Part shown: positions 1 through 10,810 of the stretch, in pieces | Position numbering within the stretch: position 1 is the stretch's first letter | Layout: every line of letters begins with the position of its first letter | NCBI GenBank assembly: GCA_005408345.1 | Contig: SEMN01000178.1 | Location: forward strand, 885,760 to 949,759 | Length of the DNA: 64,000 nucleotides | Reading direction: 5' to 3' | Source of the DNA: Macquaria australasica | Taxonomy: Eukaryota > Chordata > Actinopteri > Centrarchiformes > Percichthyidae | Position numbers and translations under genes: made by a program | Notes under the pieces: generated by a model | Seen by the model: the letters and a program-made list of their open reading frames with translations, nothing else | Databases searched by the model: none | Told to the model about the DNA's origin: nothing

Positions 1-602
1 GTGTAGAGAAGGGATGAGAATTGTTTGAGTTTTATAAGGGTGAAGAATGTGAAGGAATGGAAAGAGAAATTATCCCAGAGAGTGACAGAAAACAGAGAGT
101 GAAGTTAGTCAAGAAATACAAGGGGGAAAGAGAGAACAAGGGACAGAAAGCATTAAGTTCTGAGATGCACATGGACCATCCACCCCCCCACCCCCCAAAA
201 GCATGATGGCAAAGTAGAACAAGGCTGGAGGAAGAACAATTTCTGAAAAACCTGAAGAGCCAAACCACCAGCAAAACCCTGAACCCTCAAACCCAAATCA
301 CAAACAAACCACACAAATATTAAAGCTAACCATTTAAACCAAAGAATGAAGACTGTAACAGTAAATATGGATCCTGAAGAGATCAACTGACATTCTAAAA
401 TGTAGTGTTGTTTACTTGGCCCTTGTTTGATGACAAAGTATTTCTGATTCTTCTGATAAACAATGGCTACGGGGCCTGTGGACTAACGTGAAATGCTTAC
501 TGTGCAAAGAAGCTACCTTTTGGTTGTTGAAGGAAAAAAGTAGAAACTTTACACATTACATGATGTGAAAGAATACGTGAATGCAAAACGTTTAAGGCGG
601 AA
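1..602. other. AT-rich non-coding stretch
   Basis: I see no gene, repeat family or RNA here. The short open frames near 21-390 are low-complexity and overlap on both strands, with a C-rich run near 181-197. Nothing resembles an exon with splice sites. Confidence 0.5.
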
Positions 603-796
603 TTCACATAGAATCAGGTACTGCGGCGAAAACGCATATTTTCCCATTCATTTGAATCTGCGGTGAAAAAGTTGAAACGGATTCAACTTTTGGAGAAACG
701 CAACCCGATGTCATGCTGCGGCAGCCAGTCACGCCGGCGATCAGACTGGCAGATACCCAGGTGAAGAAGAACTTTGTTTACCTGATTCTATGTGAA
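603..796. mobile_element. Small MITE with 18-bp terminal inverted repeats
   Basis: Positions 603-620 (TTCACATAGAATCAGGTA) are the exact reverse complement of 779-796. The roughly 190 bp between them has no open frame. The size and perfect terminal inverted repeats fit a non-autonomous DNA transposon. No target-site duplication is obvious at the edges, so the superfamily is not assigned. Confidence 0.6.
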
Positions 797-879
797 AAAG
801 ACTTAGCGTACTAGCCTGAAGTGCCAACATTGTGACCTGTGCAAAATTTGCACTTGTCTTGACTCACTATTATACTACT

Positions 880-1085
880 AGGGCTCCAAGTAATGATTTT
901 TCAATTAATCAGTTAATGATTTAATCTATGTAATGGCAAGAAGTAGTGAAAGATGCCAAACATAAGTTCAATGTGAAATCCTCAAATGTCGAAAAGCAGC
1001 AAACCCAAAGAATGATTTGCAATTTTGCTCAAAATAAATGAAAAGATTATTCAGTTATCAAAATTGTTGTTGATTAATTTCCATT
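880..1085 (+). repeat. Degraded hAT-related interspersed repeat
   Basis: It opens with TAGGGCTCCAAGTAATGATT, close to the TAGGGCTG terminus of the hAT element at 28758. It then has alternating ATTAATCAG-type and GATTATTCAG-type stretches flanking a middle part with AGTGAAAGATGCC. From memory this matches a non-autonomous repeat common in percomorph fish that ends in 'cgattaatcg'. The right terminus is decayed and no target-site duplication was found. Confidence 0.45.
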
Positions 1086-2539
1086 TCAGTTTTCAAATGA
1101 ACCATGACAAGGGCTGATGTGAAAAATCAGTCAGAAATGTTCCACCCTTGATCTGATCTGAGTTTTTACAGATTTAGATAGATCATTTTATTGTAATTAG
1201 CAAAGCTTGGTGTTGTTTTCAGCCAAAATATGACCGTATGACACCACATCAGTCAAATTACACTGCTTTTAGTCAGGCTACATGGACTTAAACTAAATGA
1301 TTACATGCATGAACCCCAGAATCAAAGCGTTGAGGACCACCCAGGATCACAGTGACTCCATTTTACCCCTTCACAGAGACCAAAGGGCAGAAAAATTGAG
1401 ATTGTAACCCACTGGCTATGTCACAAAAAAGAGCATTATACAAATTTGCAAGGACATAAAACCCAGTGATTTGGAAATTCTCACAGCTTATCCCACAGCT
1501 TATCCACTGTGCATACAGTGTTAAAGACAGAAGCAATGTGTTTTGAACATCCCATGTTGTCAAAGTTGAAACCACCTGGGATGTATTTGTTTTGAAGGTC
1601 CAAATCAAAGAGGATAACTTCCTCCTGAGTCAAACCTCTCTTTTACTAGAACCAATAAAGCCCCCACAAATAACCCATTCTGCAAGGCGTTGAAACTCAA
1701 AACTGTTTATAACATTTTCTTTCCAATCTTAAGAAACAAGTGAAAAACACTAATTTTACTTATTTGCATACCATGAAGTTGTTTTCAAGGTTGTTTGTTT
1801 GTTTGTTTTGGGCGGGGGCAGTGTAGGGCTGTGTTTATATTAGTGTGGTTTCTTCTGACAACACTGAATGTTAACAACTCCATCGTTTTACACTTTTTAT
1901 CTACAGAGTAAAGAAAGAAATGATTACATCTAGCGCTTTCTGTTATTCTTCTCATTCTCAAGGAGGAAGATGCTTTTTTCCGAAACATCTGTAGATAAAT
2001 AAAATCATATGAGACAAAAGGAAAAATGTTAGCTTTGGTGCTATGTCAGCAAATGGTCAATTCTCTTTAAGCTGAAGAGACAGAAAAGAAAAGTATTTCT
2101 GGAGTGTAATGGGCTGGGAAGTGGAAATTCAGATTCACAAAAGCTCATTTTAAACTTAAAAACAAGAAAACTAAACTAACAACCCAAGATTACAAACTTT
2201 TCCATTAGACATTAAGAAACGTTGAAGCTTTTAAAGAAAATGCGCAACTTTTCATCTTGAGATTTTGATAGGCTTTCATCTACACCACCACATCTGTTCA
2301 GTTGGTCTGTTTGGCTTAGCTGTTGCTCAGCTGCTCAAATATTTCTACAGATAGTTTTCCAGTTTTTATGCATGCAAATCAATATTGACTAGAAATCAAA
2401 TATTAGTAGTTCCTCTGTTTTATACAATATTTTAATAACAGAATTTAGATTTTTTTTCAGTAGCTTCCATGTTATGTGACCCAGTGGCTCAACATCAATA
2501 CCAAAGTTGTCAGAATGCAACTTTAGGAAATTGCGGAGA
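1086..2539. other. Non-coding stretch, nothing recognised
   Basis: There is no convincing coding region. The short open frames at 1363-1608 and 1785-1988 (minus) lack family resemblance and splice-site context. A short TTTG run lies near 1790-1810. Confidence 0.45.
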
Positions 2540-2966
2540 TTTATTAAATCCAGTCTGGTTTCATCAGAGGCACAGAACAGAGGCAGCTCTCCTTACAGTC
2601 ATGTTACATCTTGTTGCAGTCCGATCGTGGTGAAAGCTGCATCTTTTAATTTGTAAACGCTCCTTTCGATACCACAGATCATATTTTATCATATCGTCTG
2701 AAGAAGTGGGTTGGGATATCTGGTTTAGCTCTTGAATGGTTTACCACCTATTTATCAAATCACCATTCTTTGTATCAATTGCTGACAAAAGAAGTGTCTG
2801 ATTGTGCACCTCTGACCTGTGGCGTCCCTCAAGGGTCACACCTTGGACCTGTCTCATTCTGCCTCTTTAGGTCACTGTAGTGACTGCCAGTTTGGGTGTG
2901 TCTCTTATAATTGCTATACTGATGATATCCAGCTTTATGTATTTGTAAACCTAAAATGTAAATGAC
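2540..2966 (+). pseudogene. L2/Maui-like LINE reverse transcriptase remnant, upstream block
   Basis: Conceptual translation with several frame changes gives recognisable L2-clade reverse transcriptase blocks in order. These are a WVGIS...LEWFTTYLSN stretch, the CGVPQGS motif before the catalytic site (about 2820-2840), and a CYTDDIQLYV stretch (about 2915-2945) corresponding to the catalytic YADD box. The two halves are in different frames. It is a non-functional plus-strand remnant of an ORF2 polyprotein that normally carries endonuclease and reverse transcriptase. The clade is assigned from motif wording only. Confidence 0.7.
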
Positions 2967-3414
2967 TATTTTAACTATACACTCTGCAACCAGTAGATGT
3001 GTTTAAATCTGCATCAAACAATAATATGGTTAATGTGGTTAAAGCAGCTGTAAATCAGTCTGCATTTATTTATAAATGAATATAGTTGATTCTTGCAGTA
3101 TCTGTTGTCCACAGCTACTTTATACTGTATGAAAAGTGTCTCCTTCCATTCATTAAACTCCTGCAGCCATCTGAAGAACCCACACCATCTGCCTCTGGCT
3201 GTAGAGTCTGCTCCATCCAGACAACAATATAATTTCCTGGAGAAGTGTCTCTCCATTTGCTGAGTCATTGTTTTCATGCTTCACTGTGATTGTTTGAGAG
3301 CTATGAGACCAGTCATGTGACTGGCTGAGAGTGTATTTATAAATCACCACACCCTCTGATCTATATTCCACTTTATCCAGCTCTTTTGCACTTTTCACTA
3401 CATTAACTAAAACC
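2967..3414. other. Insertion or unrelated DNA inside the decayed L2 LINE
   Basis: LINE-like coding sequence stops near 2966 and resumes near 3415, with about 450 bp of non-matching DNA between. Minus-strand open frames here (3014-3277, 3153-3398) resemble nothing I know. The likely explanation is a later insertion, but no terminal repeats were found. Confidence 0.3.
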
Positions 3415-3860
3415 GCAGTTTAGCTTGGAGATGCCCATAAAGTCCATAGGACCAAAGGAGATCAATGCCTCATCATTTTCTGCATTGGAATTCACAATAA
3501 AACTTAAGTTCTTCTCTTTGCCCCCAATCAGACCTTGAAACGACACATCATCACTAAGGTTCCCTTGCTACTAACTCAAAGTTGGTTTCCAGAACCCTCT
3601 AGGTCATTTTGCATAACCATTTGAACTTTGAGGAAGATTTTAAGTCAGTTATTAAGTCCTGTTATTTTCAGTTAGGAAACATTATCAAACTACAACTCTT
3701 TCCCTTTTTACAGTTTGAACAAATCATCTAATGTTATGTCTCCTCTCATCTTCAATTTTGTAATGCTCTGTATTCTTGTTAAGTCAAGAGGCTGTAGCAG
3801 TTGGTTCAAAATTCTGCTGCATGATTAGTGACTATGACTCCACAGTGTTTCCATGTTACC
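3415..3860 (+). pseudogene. L2-like LINE reverse transcriptase remnant, C-terminal block
   Basis: Frame-shifted translation shows an LLFAPNQT-like block, a LNFEEDFKSVIKSC block, then FCNALYSCLSQEAV. These correspond to the L2 thumb-region sequences seen intact in this window at 22.3-22.6 kb (LGVIFDQDMSFNSHV and SRLDYCNSLLSGCP). Order and strand agree with the block at 2540-2966, so both probably come from one old insertion. Many stops and frameshifts make it inactive. Confidence 0.55.
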
Positions 3861-4889
3861 TTACTACTGGTTGGTTGGTTCTTTTTAGACACAACTTGCC
3901 TGGTCACAGACCTCATCACAGATCCAAATTTTTTCAGTGATTCAGACAGGTCTGGTGTTGCGCTCACTGACAGCTGCTTCCCCAGAAAAACAACTGAACC
4001 AATCAGAGTTTTGTAAGGGGGATTGAGAATGGGGATATCATCTTCCTGTGCCATGTCCTCTCTTCACTGTCACTATCAAATATAGAAAGAAATGCCAAAC
4101 AAATAATACTAAAAAGAAGAAAATAGCCACGGAATTGACATCAAGCTTGCATGAAATGAACGCATTTGAACGCAAATGACAGACATGTCATATCAGCTCG
4201 CATTTTTGTGCTGGGGGAAAAAGTCAGACCTAACGGAACTTCATGTGGACTTGTGTAATAACTTGCGTTATTCCTTGAAAAATTATAAACAGTCAGGACA
4301 CTCACACACAAGGCATTAACCATTTACTGCAACAATATGCATTTTAGTTTGGTGGTGTGGCTCTGTTCATGCGATGCTCTGAAACAAATCTGAGCAGCTC
4401 CTGAGTTCACAACACCCCCTGGCAGAGCCTGAGATACAAAATTGATGTGCAACTAACTGTTAATACAGGAGGAGGCTGGGGAGGTGGCGGGTTGTTGGTT
4501 TAACGTAAAACAAATATTGTAGCTTTAAAATATGATTCCACTTATTTAAAAAATAGGCTACAGCCCTAATGTTTATGGTTTTTCCACAACCCAGCCCATT
4601 AGACTGTAGATGGACACTCTCTCCAACATACTTCAACTGCCATTTCCTGCAGTTCATCCCCAAAATCTTCTCTCTCTGCACAGCCAGCTATCAGCAGGAT
4701 GAGAGGAGGACAGAGGACAAAAAGAAAATAAAACCAGCAAAAACAACAGATATAAAGAGAGCTGAGACAGGATGAGATGGCATGACAGATGATACTGTTG
4801 AGATGAGGGAGGCAGTGACTTTTGCATACATTTGATTCTTTGTAGTAATTTCCTCTGTTTAATTTACTTGGACAATCCAGAATGTTGAA
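3861..4889. other. Non-coding stretch, nothing recognised
   Basis: Short open frames on both strands overlap one another and have no recognisable domain. No repeat termini or splice-flanked exons are evident. Confidence 0.4.
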
Positions 4890-5040
4890 GAAAGTCTGAC
4901 ATTTTGGGAAAAAAAACTTACACAGAGTCAGACCAGAAGATTGATACCAGCTCAGTCTGTATGCATCCAGTACAGAAACAATTTTGGAATGTGTCTAGCC
5001 TATCTTAGCACAAAGACTGACACCAAAGGTGAAAATAATG
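4890..5040 (+). repeat. Percomorph interspersed repeat fragment
   Basis: The sequence containing GACATTTTGGGAAAAAAAC, AGAAGATTGATACCAG and TAGCCTATCTTAGCACAAAG resembles a repeat I remember from introns and 3' UTRs of perciform fish ('gacattttgggaaatacgc ... gcttagcataaag'). Its class is not clear to me. The call rests on remembered similarity only. Confidence 0.4.
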
Positions 5041-6283
5041 CATTGTATTCTCAAATACTATGAAGCCTGACAGGTTATTAATCTGTTTGCTCAGTCCCTT
5101 CACTAATTTTTCCCCCTACCATATGACCTCTGAGTGCACAGACCCCTCCAGTAAGGGCAAAAAATCTTTGTGGGAGTGCACAGCCGCGTGGCGTTCATGT
5201 GAATGATAAGACTGCTGATATGCACCTCTGACCTTCAGAATAAAAGGGATGGGAGGTTAGATGGTATAGGTGATGTCATTTGTTATTTATACCCACAGAA
5301 TGAAAGCACATAACAGAATGACCATCAGCCAATCAGAGCAGGGTAAAAATCAGACACTGTTAGTAAAGGTGCCCCGTGAAGTTTTCTTGTAATCAAACAA
5401 AAGTTATGTTTATATTCATTGTTACTCACCAAAAAGCTTTGTATGTATGACTGAGCCCTACCAAAGGCGTTGAGTGCATTTCCTTCCTCATTTTACATTT
5501 GCAAACCCAATTTTTTAAGTGTTCTAAATCCTGCATTGTTTAAAGCCATGTTTACTAGTTTGCAGTCTTCTTCATCTTTGCCTTTGTTGGCACATTGCTG
5601 CGTTTCTTGGCACATAGCCTCCACCTGTTGATCAATGGAATAGTGTGAAACCATTGGCAGACTGTGTATAGCTTCACCCTCATGCACATGCGTGTGCATG
5701 TGTGTCTTTGTGCGTGTCCATGTGTGTCTTTGTGCTTGTCATGAGACAAACCAAACGGGGACCCAGTCATATAAAAACTGCTAAAGGAATTATACAATGG
5801 CTAACATGCTGTGATTCATCAGGTATGGCATATGACATTGTACGTTCACTATTGTTTTTACTAGTGCTTTCATTTAGATGGTAAGACAATTAGACTGCAT
5901 TGCATTACATATTTTTACACACTTTATGATGATTATAATTCCCCATTGGATTAGTAATCTGTCTGTTCTGTTTGTCAACTGGTGCACACAGACTGCTAAA
6001 CTTGTTATTCCATTCCCTTGGTTTAGCAATCCATTTGCACAGATTTTCATATTTTTTTCTACCATATGACTTGTACTAACACCTCCTCTGCCCTTTCTTT
6101 CTTCTCCCTTCCTTTCTCTTGTCCCTCTGTCTTCTTGACTACCTCCCCTCTTCCTTTCTTCTGCCCTCAAATATCTACCTCTTACTCCCCGCTTTCCTTC
6201 CTGCCTGTCTTCCTCTTTATCTGTTTCTCTTAACCAACTTACTTTCCCAAATCTCATAAGTCTTCTTGATCTCATACCTACCT
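5041..6283. other. Non-coding stretch with a TGTG-rich doublet and a long CT-rich tract
   Basis: A 22-bp doublet (CATGTGTGTCTTTGTG...) lies near 5697-5740. From about 6070 to 6260 the plus strand is strongly pyrimidine-rich. That produces a charged low-complexity open frame on the minus strand (5874-6299), which I do not accept as a gene. No other coding signal is seen. Confidence 0.45.
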
Positions 6284-6563
6284 GTAAGGCTGCTCTCACT
6301 GCGCTCTCCCAGGGGCATCAGTGGCAACAGCTGGTCATATTGCGATGCTGCAGCAGGCTCCCCAGGAGGCCTGAGCGGGACTTGGTGAGGGTGATGGGGC
6401 TGATGATGTTGTTATGGGTGGAGGTGGTCCAGTGTAAGGTGGTGGCAGCCTGATGGTGGCAGGTGGTTGAACTTCTGGTTCTGGCCTTCCTGCAGGCTCA
6501 GAAGGTCCTCAAGGTGCTCCAAGATGTAGAGGTGCTGGTCGGTGTCGCTGAGACCCAAACACT
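6284..6563 (-). pseudogene. Candidate host-gene exon or exon relic, unknown gene
   Basis: On the minus strand the stretch is bounded by a good splice acceptor (a TTCCTCTGCAG end just above 6563) and a good donor (ACAG/GTAGGT just below 6284). The frame between reads as protein-like sequence: it starts CLGLSDTDQHLYILEHLEDL, passes through a His/Pro-rich middle and ends near QYDQLLPLMPLGERSE. The frame is open for the whole 280 bp except one TAA before a Gln/His-rich run, where CAA would keep it open. The other two frames close early. It resembles no mobile element in this window. I do not recognise the gene. It may be an exon relic, an exon with a real stop, or chance. Confidence 0.35.
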
Positions 6564-7784
6564 CTGCAGAGGAATTAAGTGAGGTTAGTTTTTACTGCTA
6601 CATAGAACATAAAAATGGGAGACTGTATTTGGGAACTTTTGGCTCATTCATTCAGTGGATTTATTACATGCACTTAACTAACAGAGTTACAGTTGGCTTT
6701 CTCCAGTAAGCTGATTTCTTAAACGTCATGTAACGAGAAACCTGTTTCTGTAATCGGGGTAGGGGATTGTAGAAACCTGGTTTCCCAAGATTTCTCCTGG
6801 AGAACGCTGATTTCTTGGCCATGTATACAGGTAAGCAGATTTCTTTACATGTGAGCATGTGTGTGACAAAGACTTCAGACAGGGAAAGTAAAAGCAGAGC
6901 AAAAGGATGAAAGGAGAGGCCGATGCATTCTTGTATTTAAAATAATTCCATCCAAAGTCCAACTGAAACTGAAATGAACAAACGAACGAAGTAGCCTGCA
7001 GAAGTCTAAACTATTTGTTTCCATCGCTGAGCATTTGTCTTATGGAAGGAAGAGCTGTGCTTTTTCTCCGCCTGTCCTCTCACTACACTGTCAGTCTGCT
7101 CCAACACACACACACACACACAAATCTGAATACTGACAGGCAGTATGTGTAACGGAGAAGAATATACTTCGTTAAATTTTGGCAAAAGTAGTGCAACAGC
7201 GGCATCTACTGGCACGGTGGTAGTGTATGACATTGTGGGTTGGCACTGGAATTACACAGACCGATTGTGCATTTCTTTCTGTTAGTTTTCATGACATTTT
7301 ATTGCATAATATCATTGTCTGCTCGAGCTACCTTTTTAGCTTGCGCTAGTTTGGCTAGCTCGTAGTCTAGTGTGGCAGCCTGTTGATTAGCCACATGATG
7401 TGTACGTGCGCTGGGGTTATGCTCACCTCGAGTTAAATGGTGGTGAGCATGTTCTTAAATCTTATATTACAAAACGGATTACTTAGGGATTTGACCAGTG
7501 TAATGTCAGTGAATATGGAGATATATCGTACTGTGCAAATGTGAATACAATGTAGCCTAAAACATTGTAATGTACTAGAATATACACTATACGATCAAAC
7601 CAAGTTATTATAATTTCTATTTGATTTTGTAACACCAGATTCATGTATTTTTATTTATGAAATTACACAGAGCGATAAGGAATGCACTGTGACTGTTTTC
7701 CTGAGACAAATGCTGATTTCTCTTCGTCATTCCACTATCATACTGTGTTGCAGGAATGTACTATGAAATAAAGAAACCTGTAAT
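6564..7784. other. Non-coding stretch with a CA microsatellite
   Basis: A (CA)n microsatellite occupies about 7104-7122. Around 6690-6860 there are loosely repeated phrases (AGCTGATTTCTT, GCTGATTTCTTGG, GCAGATTTCTTT) that may be an old repeat. No gene is recognised. Confidence 0.4.
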
Positions 7785-8845
7785 CCACCTGGTCGTCTGT
7801 GTTGTGTAGAGTAACCAGATTAATACAGTGCATGTAACACATTGATTGTGTTCAAATGCTGAGCTGAAATCAACAAACAGCATTCTGATGTGGGTGTTGT
7901 TACTTTCAAGAGCGGAGGGCAGTAGAGATGGCATCCTCTGTGGATCTGTTGGTTCTGTATGCAAACTGGTGAGGGTCCAAGCTGGCTCATATGTTGTCTT
8001 TGACATCCTGGAGAACCAGTTTGTCAAAGCACTTCATCAGAATGGGGGTGAGTGCCACAGGGCGGTAGTCGTTTAGACACTGCGGACTTTTTAGGTACAG
8101 GGACAATGGTAGCTATCTTGAAGCACTCTCCTGTGACAGTGATATGTTGAAAATGTCAGTAATGACATCGGCTAGCTGATTGGCACCTGTTCTTAGTATG
8201 CGGCCATGTATGTTATCAGGCTCAGCAGCTTTACTCATATTGATTCTCAGCAGGATTCTTCTCACATCTGCTATGGATACTGACAGTAGCTGGTCCTCTG
8301 GAGGCGCGGCAGACTTGACAGCTGACTCTTTGTTGAGGAGATCAAAGCGAACATAAAATGTGTTAAGCTCATCTGGCAACATGGCCTCACACACGATGGG
8401 GCCACTCCTGCTTTTGTAGCATGTGATGGTCTGGAACGCTCACCACATATCTTTGGTGTTGAGGTCTCTCTTCAGTCTCTCCTGATGTCTCCGCTTTGCC
8501 TCCTCGATGCCAGCTTTCAGTCTCGCTCTGGCAGTGCTGAAAGCTTCCTTGCCACCTGACCAAAAGGCACCTTTTTTTGGCTATGGATAGGGCCCTCACC
8601 TCTCCACCTCTTATTGTCTTTGCATCTCTGAACATGTGCCACTCTGTGCACTTAAAACAGTCCTGTAGAGCTGCTGTAGCTTCATCTGTTCACACTTTAA
8701 CTGTTTATTTCTGATGGTTTGACCCTTTTAATCAGCTGGGAGTAAGCAGACAGGAGAAGCAGGGACATATGGTCTGATTGACCAAAATGAGGGCGGGGGA
8801 GGGCTTTGTAGCTGCCAGAAATGTTTGTATAAACGTAGTCCAGGG
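7785..8845 (-). pseudogene. Rex1/CR1-like LINE ORF2 remnant, family 1
   Basis: Minus-strand translation shows, in order, the end of an apurinic endonuclease domain (DYVYTNISGSY..., then GQSDHMS with the catalytic SDH, about 8730-8840). Next comes a linker, the start of the reverse transcriptase (LNTFYVRFDLLN... KAAEPDNIHGRILR, about 8150-8390), and MLFVDFSSAF (about 7850-7900). Sequence between these blocks is missing and the frame changes several times. ORF2 of such LINEs nicks target DNA and reverse-transcribes the element RNA. This copy is truncated and inactive. It is a different family from the LINE at 17.3-20.3 kb. The clade name is tentative. Confidence 0.75.
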
Positions 8846-8859
8846 GAGGGAGGTACCTC

Positions 8860-8876
8860 TGTGTGTGTGTGTGTGT
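8860..8876. repeat. (TG)n microsatellite
   Basis: An uninterrupted TG dinucleotide run. Confidence 0.9.
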
Positions 8877-9686
8877 CTCTTTTTTACCATTTCTCTTTCC
8901 TTCTTCTGCTTTTTCTCATCCCATTTCCATCTGTTTTTAATTTCCATACTTTTTCTTACCCTGTGACCACATTCATAATATAAAATTAATACTCATCATG
9001 AAAAAGTAACCCTGTAATGGTAACCCAAAAGGGCTCCCTGAGGTGCGTAGGGAAAAGCCTTTCTTTTCACAATTTAGACCTTTAAGAAACTTTTCAAGAA
9101 GAAATAAAATGTGTGTTGCTTTTATCACAATCCATTTGAAATATTGTAAAATCCATTTTCAGGGTTTCATGAGACCAAGAAGCATTTCTGCTAAGTAACA
9201 GCATCAGGTGCACAATTTTGCTTCAATTTTGAGTTTTGTCCTGTCTCAACATTAAACATATGCTGTTAAAGAGGCATTCCAGTCCACAGTACTTGAAAAA
9301 ACACTGAATATTGCTGATTTATTGAAGTAAAACGTAAATATACTTAACAGAAGTGAACAGTAGCACAAAATATCAGTGACATGAAAAATGCATCAGTGGA
9401 ACCATTCAGTCACACAAAAAGTCCACATAGCACAACATTAAACTACACACACACACACACACACTGTGTGGAATTTTGGGTGACATGTAAACATCCTGAC
9501 CAGACAGAAGACAGTATGAGTAAGACAATCAGTATGACAACAGAACTTATCCATTTCCTCTTCTGAAAAGAAAAAGAATAACTTCCAGATGTATCCCCCC
9601 ACCCATACTCCCGTTCATATAAACAGTTTACTCAGCAACGTTTACTTGTCTGTACGTGTTTGTCATGATATACCATGCTGACACTC

Positions 9687-9725
<39 letters not shown>

Positions 9726-10059
9726 CTGTTAACCTGCATTTCTGCCAGCATGTAAAGCCAGATTTAGACTCCTGTATCAAGGCATTAATGCATAGCAACT
9801 GGGCCTTTGTACGTAACCACTGTAGGCTACGTAGCAGCTGACGTGCACCTCCTCAAAAATGTGACTCCATGTCGGGGGCTGCAGTGATACCATGTAAAGA
9901 CAATGCAACAACAACTGTTATTGGTCAGGTTAGGCTGTTTGTGTTCTCTTCTACAAGTTTCTGATGCCTGTGGAGATTGTTAATTGTGGGGACTCTAAAT
10001 AGATAGATATCATCCCTTCAAATCCCCCAAAATCCTCCGGTGTAGCGATTGACCCCACA
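8877..10059. other. Non-coding stretch with two dinucleotide microsatellites
   Basis: An (AC)n run lies at about 9444-9464 and a longer (TG)n run at about 9690-9724. No gene or recognisable mobile element is seen. Short open frames through the microsatellites are artefacts. Confidence 0.5.
9690..9724. repeat. (TG)n microsatellite, about 17 units
   Basis: Uninterrupted TG repeat of about 35 bp. Confidence 0.95.
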
Positions 10060-10810
10060 GAAATGAACTAAGAATTTAAACATTTTTACACATTTATACG
10101 CCTATCTATTATCTCCTCTGATCAGACTGGATTTAATTTAAGATTATTGTTTAACGCCATTTACAATCCCTCTAGCTCCTGTTTTCCCAAGGCTCTAATT
10201 TCTTTGGACACAAAAAAAGCATTCGACCAGGTAGAGTAGTGGGTGTACCTTTTCTATATCTTGGAGAAATTTGATGTTGGTGCCAATTTTATTCAGTGGA
10301 GTAAAGAACAAAACAAGTAAAACCCAGTCAGATTACTTCTCTCTACACCAGTTGACACGCCAGCAATGTCCACTGAGCCCTCTGTTATTTAATATCACTA
10401 TAAATGTAGCGAATATAGAGCTATCCTTGCATACATCTACATGGTCGAGCCTTGACAATAGGAATTTTTGAGATTTATACATCAACAATACATTTTCATC
10501 CTTCCGATAGTCACATCAATTCTCTCTCCCAAATAATCTTTTTTTTTTTAGGTATTTGCCAATCAGGAACTTTGCTCACTCCTATTATCCCCAATTCCCC
10601 AATCTCTCTAAAGATACATTTCTTGACTCTTTTCGGACACCACACCCCATCCTTAAAGGTAGAATGCCGATTATGTACAGACATATTGACTCCATACATC
10701 TGAGCTCATTGCAAAATGTTAAAAGTATGTGGCAGGGGGAGCTAGAAAAACAAATTCTCTCTGAAGCATGTCCATACCTCACCAGTCTGTGGCAGATTGG
10801 GCATCATCCA
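10060..10810 (+). pseudogene. L1-clade LINE reverse transcriptase remnant
   Basis: Conceptual translation gives SSDQTGFNLRLLFNAIYNPS, then ISLDTKKAFDQVE (about 10200-10230, the first catalytic Asp block), KTQSDYFSLHQLTRQQCPLS followed by PLLFNITI (about 10318-10400), and HPSDSHINSLSQII. A C-terminal part follows with SLQNVKSMWQGELEKQI. Fish L1/Tx1-type ORF2 proteins have the same blocks in the same order. The LADD box region is deleted and there are frameshifts, so this is a relic. Confidence 0.7.

Noticed and set aside
5874..6299. 141-codon minus-strand open frame rich in Arg, Glu and Lys
   Set aside because: It is produced by a pyrimidine-rich tract on the plus strand, is low complexity, and crosses the donor site of the more credible exon candidate above it.
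9656..9841. Open frame running through the (TG)n tract
   Set aside because: The repetitive Cys-Val stretch is simply the translation of the microsatellite.
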